DNA of 64,000 nt. It comes from Glaciihabitans sp. INWT7 (GTDB taxonomy: Bacteria; Actinomycetota; Actinomycetes; Actinomycetales; Microbacteriaceae). Position numbers and translations under genes: made by a program. Under the pieces are notes generated by a model that saw only the letters and a list, made by a program, of their open reading frames with translations, did no database searches and was not told where the DNA came from. The stretch spans positions 1 through 64,000 of the forward strand of contig NZ_CP043653.1 of assembly GCF_014217685.1 (NCBI RefSeq), written 5' to 3'. Of the stretch, positions 59,830 through 64,000 are shown piece after piece (within the stretch, counting starts at the first letter, position 1; each line of letters starts with the position of its first letter).

Positions 59830-60869
59830 CCGTGGATGCAGACGTGCTCGTGGTGGGCGGCGGGCCGGCGGGGCTCGCGACCGCGATCGAGGCACGTCTG
59901 CGAGGGCTCACCGTGACTATCGTCGAACCGCGCGGTGGCGCGATCGACAAGGCGTGTGGAGAGGGTCTGATGCCCGGGGCACTGCCCGCACTCGCGCGAC
60001 TGGGCGTCGATCCGCCGGGGTTCGCGCTGCGCGGCGTGAGCTATCGCAGCGGCACCTCCCGCGGAGCGGAGCGGCGGGTGGATCATCTCTTCTCCTCCGG
60101 CGAAGGACGCGGCGTGCGTCGCACCGCCCTTCACGATGCGCTCACCGAGCGGGCGAGATCCCTCGGGGTGGTCGTGGTGGCCGGCAAGGTGGATGCCCTC
60201 GAGCAGGACGCGCACTCGGTGACCGCCGCCGGCATCCGGGCCCGCTATCTCGTGGCGGCGGACGGCTTGCACTCCACGGTGCGGCGGCTCACCGGGCTCG
60301 AGCGACCGGTCGCCGCCCGCGGTCGGCGTTACGGCGTGCGCCGGCATTACCACGCCGAGCCACAGTCCGACCTGATCGAGGTGTACTGGACGCCGACCGT
60401 CGAGGCCTATGTCACCCCGGTGGGCGGCGGCGTGGTGGGGATCGCGATGCTCGGTCGCAAGGGAATCGACTTCGATGCCGCGCTTGCCGGCATCCGCCCG
60501 CTCGCGGCTCTCGTCGCGGGGGCAGAACCGGCGACCGAGCTTCGGGGCGCGGGGCCATTCCGACAGAGCACGGGCAGGAGATCCCACGGCCGAGTGCTGC
60601 TCGTGGGTGATGCCTCCGGTTATGTCGACGCGATCACTGGGGAAGGCATCCGGGTGGGGCTCGCGCAGGCCGAGGCCGCGATCGCGAGCATCGCCCGCGA
60701 TGATCCGAAGAGCTATGAGAAGGAATGGATGCGGCGCACCCGGGACTTCCGCGTGCTGACCGCCGGGCTGGTAGCGGCCGCGAACTCGCCGGCGCGGGGC
60801 GCGATCGTCCCCGCCGCATCCGCCCTCCCGCACGTATTCGGTGCGGTGGTGGATCGGCTCGCGCGCTAG
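59826..60869 (+). CDS. FAD-dependent oxidoreductase, geranylgeranyl-reductase/hydroxylase type (SrsC-like)
   Basis: The 347-aa flavoprotein has the dinucleotide motif VLVVGGGPAGLATA (about 7-20), DKACGEGLMPGALPAL, YLVAADGLHSTVRR and the FAD-ribityl motif LLVGDASGYVDAITGEGIRVGL. It belongs to the group including geranylgeranyl reductases and aromatic hydroxylases; in srsABC the third gene hydroxylates the methylated resorcinol, which then oxidises to a quinone. ATG 59826 overlaps the methyltransferase stop. It is convergent with DeoR. Confidence 0.9.
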   Translation: MTVDADVLVVGGGPAGLATAIEARLRGLTVTIVEPRGGAIDKACGEGLMPGALPALARLGVDPPGFALRGVSYRSGTSRGAERRVDHLFSSGEGRGVRRTALHDALTERARSLGVVVVAGKVDALEQDAHSVTAAGIRARYLVAADGLHSTVRRLTGLERPVAARGRRYGVRRHYHAEPQSDLIEVYWTPTVEAYVTPVGGGVVGIAMLGRKGIDFDAALAGIRPLAALVAGAEPATELRGAGPFRQSTGRRSHGRVLLVGDASGYVDAITGEGIRVGLAQAEAAIASIARDDPKSYEKEWMRRTRDFRVLTAGLVAAANSPARGAIVPAASALPHVFGAVVDRLAR

Positions 60870-61008
60870 CAATCGGGGCGGGCCCGTCGACGGGAAACCG
60901 GGCGTTCACGGACCATGGGGGCCGGCGCGCCGACCCGGAATGACCGCATTCGCCCGAAACGGCGTGGCAGCCGCGCCGGTGGGCCCGGGCAGCAGCGGGC
61001 GGACGTGC

Positions 61009-61824
61009 TCAGCCGACGTCGACCACGTGGATGGTGACTCCGGCCGCAGCGATGCGCTCCAGTTCAGCCGGGTCCGCGGTCGAATCGGTGACGAGCTCAT
61101 GGATCTGCCCGAGCGCTGCGACCTTGGCCAGGGTGACGCGGCCCACTTTCGAGCCGTCGGCGACGACGAGCACCCGCTCGGCGTGCAGCACCATCGCGAG
61201 GTTGGTCTTGGCCTCGGTCTCGTCGTGGGTGGTGGCTCCAGCGATCGCGCTGATGCCGTCTGTGCCGAGGATCGCCGTGCCGACGTTGATCGCGTTGAAC
61301 GTGTTCTCCGCCAGCGAGCCGACGAGTTCGAACGAATTGGAACGGATGAGCCCCCCGGTCATCAACACCTTGAGATTGGGGCGGGAGGCGAACTCCATCG
61401 CGGTGGTGAGGGAGTTCGTCACGATGGTGAGCTCAGAGCGGTTGGCCAGCGCCTTCGCGACTTCTGCCGTGGTCGATCCTCCGCTCAGGGCGATGGCGTA
61501 GCGACCGCTCGGGATGAGTTGCGCCGCCTTGCGAGCGATCAGCTGTTTGGCCTGACGGAACTGCGAATCCTTCAACCGCACCGGCAGCTCGGACTGGCTG
61601 GCGACCGCACGGGCACCGCCGTGCGTCCGGGAGAGGAGTCCCTGCGCTTCGAGGTCGGCAAGGTCACGGCGGATGGTGGCGGCCGAGGCGTGCAGCGCAT
61701 CCGAGAACTCCGCCAGGGACACGCTCGACCGCTGGGCGAGCAGGTCGAGGATCGACACCATCCGCTGGGAGCGCTTGGACGACGCCGCGCGCGGCACGAG
61801 GAATCCCGCAGCGCTGATCGTCAT
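61009..61824 (-). CDS. DeoR family transcriptional regulator
   Basis: The 271-aa regulator has the N-terminal HTH (VSLAEFSDALHASAATIRRDLADLEAQGLLSRTHGGA) and the C-terminal sugar-phosphate sensor (IALSGGSTTAEVAKAL, VLMTGGLIRSNSFELVG, ILGTDGISA, VVADGSKVG). The AAGGAG before ATG 61824 is ideal. It likely controls the divergent GH4-aldolase operon through the palindrome ACTTGG-G-CCAAGT at 61846. Confidence 0.94.
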   Translation of the reverse strand: MTISAAGFLVPRAASSKRSQRMVSILDLLAQRSSVSLAEFSDALHASAATIRRDLADLEAQGLLSRTHGGARAVASQSELPVRLKDSQFRQAKQLIARKAAQLIPSGRYAIALSGGSTTAEVAKALANRSELTIVTNSLTTAMEFASRPNLKVLMTGGLIRSNSFELVGSLAENTFNAINVGTAILGTDGISAIAGATTHDETEAKTNLAMVLHAERVLVVADGSKVGRVTLAKVAALGQIHELVTDSTADPAELERIAAAGVTIHVVDVG

Positions 61825-61845
61825 CGTCGACTCCTTCGATTGCGT

Positions 61846-61858
61846 ACTTGGGCCAAGT
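61846..61858. promoter_or_regulatory. 13-bp palindrome ACTTGG-G-CCAAGT, candidate DeoR operator
   Basis: Perfect 6-bp arms lie in the 114-bp divergent gap, 21 bp upstream of the DeoR ATG and 80 bp upstream of the GH4 gene. Confidence 0.6.
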
Positions 61859-61938
61859 CAATCAGTATTTCTGCACAGTTCGACCAAAATGCGGGGCTGA
61901 CCTTGCGCGATTTGATCATACAAGTCGATGATCGCTCT

Positions 61939-63255
61939 ATGACAACGGTTACCTTCATCGGGGCGGGAAGCGTGGTGTTCACCCGCCAGCTCGTGGCCGA
62001 TCTTCTCGGCTTCGTCGAACTCCGCGACATCTCGATCGTGCTCCACGACGTGGATGCCACCCGCCTCGCGGTGGCAGAGGGCACGGCGCGGCAGGTGAAC
62101 GAGCGCTTGGGGGCATCGGCGACCATCACCAGCACCCTGGATCGCCGGGCGGCGCTCGAGGGTGCCGACTTCGTCATCAACACGATCCAGGTTGGCGGCA
62201 TCGCCTCCACCCGAATCGATCTCGAGCTCCCCGCACGCTACGGACTGAACCAGACCATCGGGGACACCACCGGCGTCGGCGGCGTGTTCCGGGCCCTTCG
62301 TACCTTCCCCGTGCTCAGCGAGCTCACCGCGGACATCCGCCGCTACTGCCCCGACGCCTGGCTGCTCAATTACACCAACCCGATGGCGATGAACATCTGG
62401 TGGGCCTCCGTGGTCGCTCCCGAGGTCAAGGCCGTCGGCCTCTGCCACAGTGTCTACTGGACCGTCCACGACCTCGGCGAGCTGATCGGCGTTCCCATCG
62501 AAGAGACGCACTATCGCGCCGCCGGCGTGAATCATCAGGCCTGGCTGCTCGAATGGACCAGGGATGGCAAGGACCTCTATCCGCTATTGCGGGAGAAGAT
62601 CCGCTCGGATGACGAACTCGACCGGCGCGTGCGGGTCGAGATCTTCCGGCGGCTCGGCTTCTATCCCACCGAAACGAGCGAGCACTCCTCCGAGTACCTT
62701 CCCTGGTTCCTGCGTTCGCCGCAGCAGATCGAGCGCTATCGCCTGCAGCCGCTGGAATACGTGGGCATCAGTGAAGAGAACGTCGCGGAATTCGAGCAGG
62801 CACAGCGCTCGCTCGCCGACGGCACGCCCCTCGAGCTGGAGCAGAACGCGGCGGAGTACGCCCCGCAGGTGATCCACTCGATGGTCACCGGCACGGAGCG
62901 GGTCATTCACGCCAACGTGGTCAACGCCGGCCTCATCGACAACCTTCCGCAGGGCGCCGTTGTCGAGGTGCCGGCGACGGTGGATGCTTCGGGTCTCAGC
63001 CCGCACGCGGTCGGTGCGTTGCCCGTGCAGTGTGCCGCCCTCAACCGCCCCTACCTGTCGGTGGCCGAGCTCACGATCGAGGCAATGCGCACCGGCGACC
63101 CGATGCTCGTGCGACAGGCCGTGCTGATGGACCCCAACGCCAATTCGACACTGACACCCGAGCAGATCTGGGAGCTGTGCAACGATCTCGTGACCGCCCA
63201 CGGTGAGCTGTTGCCCGAACCGCTCCGGGAGCTCATCCCGGCAAACGCCCTGTGA
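61939..63255 (+). CDS. Glycoside hydrolase family 4 (alpha-galactosidase/alpha-glucosidase-like, MelA type)
   Basis: GH4 enzymes use NAD and Mn to cleave glycosides by oxidation-elimination. The 438-aa product has the NAD site VTFIGAGSVVFTRQLVADLL, LLNYTNPMAMNIW, the metal-binding Cys and His in VGLCHSVYWTVHDLG and the second His in AAGVNHQAWLLEW. The CHSV motif favours the alpha-galactosidase branch over 6-phospho-beta-glucosidases. ATG 61939 is chosen; the open frame upstream (to 60841) crosses the DeoR gene. The aldolase follows with a GTGA overlap. Confidence 0.92.
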   Translation: MTTVTFIGAGSVVFTRQLVADLLGFVELRDISIVLHDVDATRLAVAEGTARQVNERLGASATITSTLDRRAALEGADFVINTIQVGGIASTRIDLELPARYGLNQTIGDTTGVGGVFRALRTFPVLSELTADIRRYCPDAWLLNYTNPMAMNIWWASVVAPEVKAVGLCHSVYWTVHDLGELIGVPIEETHYRAAGVNHQAWLLEWTRDGKDLYPLLREKIRSDDELDRRVRVEIFRRLGFYPTETSEHSSEYLPWFLRSPQQIERYRLQPLEYVGISEENVAEFEQAQRSLADGTPLELEQNAAEYAPQVIHSMVTGTERVIHANVVNAGLIDNLPQGAVVEVPATVDASGLSPHAVGALPVQCAALNRPYLSVAELTIEAMRTGDPMLVRQAVLMDPNANSTLTPEQIWELCNDLVTAHGELLPEPLRELIPANAL

Positions 63256-64000
63256 CCCTCAGCGCGACGAGAGCGCTCGTCGACGACGCGATCGCCGGCG
63301 GACGCGCGGTACCGAGCTTCAACGTCATCTCGCTCGAGCACGCCGAGGCGATCGTCGCCGGTGCCGACCTCGCCGGCATCGGTGTGCTGCTGCAGTTGAG
63401 CGAGAACGCGGTGAAATACCACGGGGGCATGCGCCCGATGTTGGCCGCGTGCCGGGAGCTCGCGACCTCCGCGCGGTCGCCGATCGGCATCCACCTCGAC
63501 CACTTCGAGGCGGCATCGCTCATTGACGAGGCGATCGCACTCGGTGCGGGATTCGGTCTCGGATCGCTCATGGTCGACGCATCGACCGAGCCATACGAGC
63601 GCAATGTGGCGCTCACCGCATCCGCCGCGTCGCGCGGTCGGGCCGCGGGTCTCTGGATCGAGGCGGAACTCGGGAAGGTCGGCGGCAAGGACGGCGCGCA
63701 CGCTCCTGGCGTGCGAACGGACCCGTCGGAGGCGGCGCGATTCGTGGATGCTACGGGCGTCGACGGCCTCGCCGTCGCGGTGGGCAGCTCCCACGCCATG
63801 ACCGAGCAGACGGCCTCCCTGGATCTCGACCTGATCGCACGACTGGCCGAAGCGGTGGACGTGCCGCTGGTGCTCCACGGATCGTCCGGGGTGCCGGATG
63901 CCGTGCTGCGGGAGGCCGTCGCCGCGGGCATCCGCAAGGTGAATGTCGGCACCGGGCTGAACCGGGCCTTCACCGCCGAGGTGCGCGCCGTGCTCGATGC
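63252..64000 (+). CDS. Class II fructose/tagatose-bisphosphate aldolase, truncated by window end
   Basis: About 249 residues are present. Zn and substrate residues are visible: SFNVISLEHAEA, Asp/His in IHLDHFEAASLIDEA, the active-site loop AELGKVGGKDG, SSHA, LHGSSGVPDAV and RKVNVGTGLN. The start GTG 63252 overlaps the GH4 stop TGA. Class II aldolases of the GatY/KbaY/FBA type split ketose bisphosphates; together with GH4 and DeoR this suggests galactoside or tagatose-type sugar use. The remaining C-terminus (probably about 30 residues) lies beyond the window. Confidence 0.9.
   Translation, partial: MTLSATRALVDDAIAGGRAVPSFNVISLEHAEAIVAGADLAGIGVLLQLSENAVKYHGGMRPMLAACRELATSARSPIGIHLDHFEAASLIDEAIALGAGFGLGSLMVDASTEPYERNVALTASAASRGRAAGLWIEAELGKVGGKDGAHAPGVRTDPSEAARFVDATGVDGLAVAVGSSHAMTEQTASLDLDLIARLAEAVDVPLVLHGSSGVPDAVLREAVAAGIRKVNVGTGLNRAFTAEVRAVLD

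Overview
The window is the origin-proximal end of a high-GC actinobacterial chromosome, numbered from the first base of dnaA. The gene order dnaA-oriC-dnaN-gnd-recF-DUF721-gyrB-gyrA-DUF3566-tRNA-Ile-tRNA-Ala and the FHA/PASTA-kinase cell-wall operon (fhaA-fhaB-pstP-rodA-pbpA-pknA-pknB) with crgA are typical of Actinomycetia. A composite palindromic repeat between gyrB and gyrA, short intergenic regions and gene content point to Microbacteriaceae. Genus and species cannot be decided from the sequence alone.

Layout. 1-11.1 kb: replication initiation and gyrase genes, oriC (about 1.44-1.82 kb) and two tRNAs ended by a terminator. 11.3-15.4 kb: a membrane-anchored hypothetical protein, cyclophilin, rhomboid protease, crgA, class E sortase, a 52-aa membrane peptide and a PabA-type amidotransferase. 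The rhomboid/crgA gap holds a compact DnaA-box cluster. 15.4-24.3 kb: the minus-strand cell-wall growth and phospho-signalling operon, then tRNA-Leu(CAG). 24.7-31.9 kb: a minus-strand four-gene ABC exporter (two ATPases, two very large FtsX/MacB-type permeases). 32-41 kb: mostly single genes (YihY, lipoprotein, aldo/keto reductase, succinate-semialdehyde dehydrogenase, S51 peptidase, SDR, small membrane proteins) and a VOC-HxlR pair. 40.9-47.6 kb: ECF sigma factor with a SnoaL-like tail, DUF1059, a diacylglycerol glycosyltransferase-like protein, GH3 glycosidase, VOC protein and an ArsR-SRPBCC operon. 47.6-54.4 kb: a catabolic cluster of class III aminotransferase, aldehyde dehydrogenase, glutaryl-CoA dehydrogenase, PucR regulator and class III CoA-transferase. 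54.5-57.2 kb: a membrane protein and a class A PBP. 57.2-60.9 kb: an EamA transporter divergent from an operon of type III PKS, isoprenylcysteine-methyltransferase-like enzyme and FAD oxygenase. 61-64 kb: DeoR regulator divergent from a GH4 glycosidase and a class II aldolase cut by the window end.

How the genes work together. Two accessory gene sets stand out. The aminotransferase/aldehyde dehydrogenase/GcdH/CoA-transferase set reconstructs, step by step, a route from 5-aminovalerate through glutarate semialdehyde, glutarate and glutaryl-CoA to crotonyl-CoA. The aldehyde dehydrogenase is of the alpha-ketoglutarate-semialdehyde type, and a separate GabD-type enzyme is encoded at 35.3 kb. The PKS/ICMT/FAD set has the same composition and order as srsABC of Streptomyces griseus, which makes methylated phenolic lipids; here it lies one gene away from a class A PBP. 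Several regulators sit beside perfect or near-perfect palindromes that make good operator candidates (HxlR, ArsR, PucR, DeoR and the PKS promoter).

I saw no CRISPR array, prophage, intact insertion sequence or rRNA operon. All functional calls come from reading the translated sequences and motifs; no database search was run.
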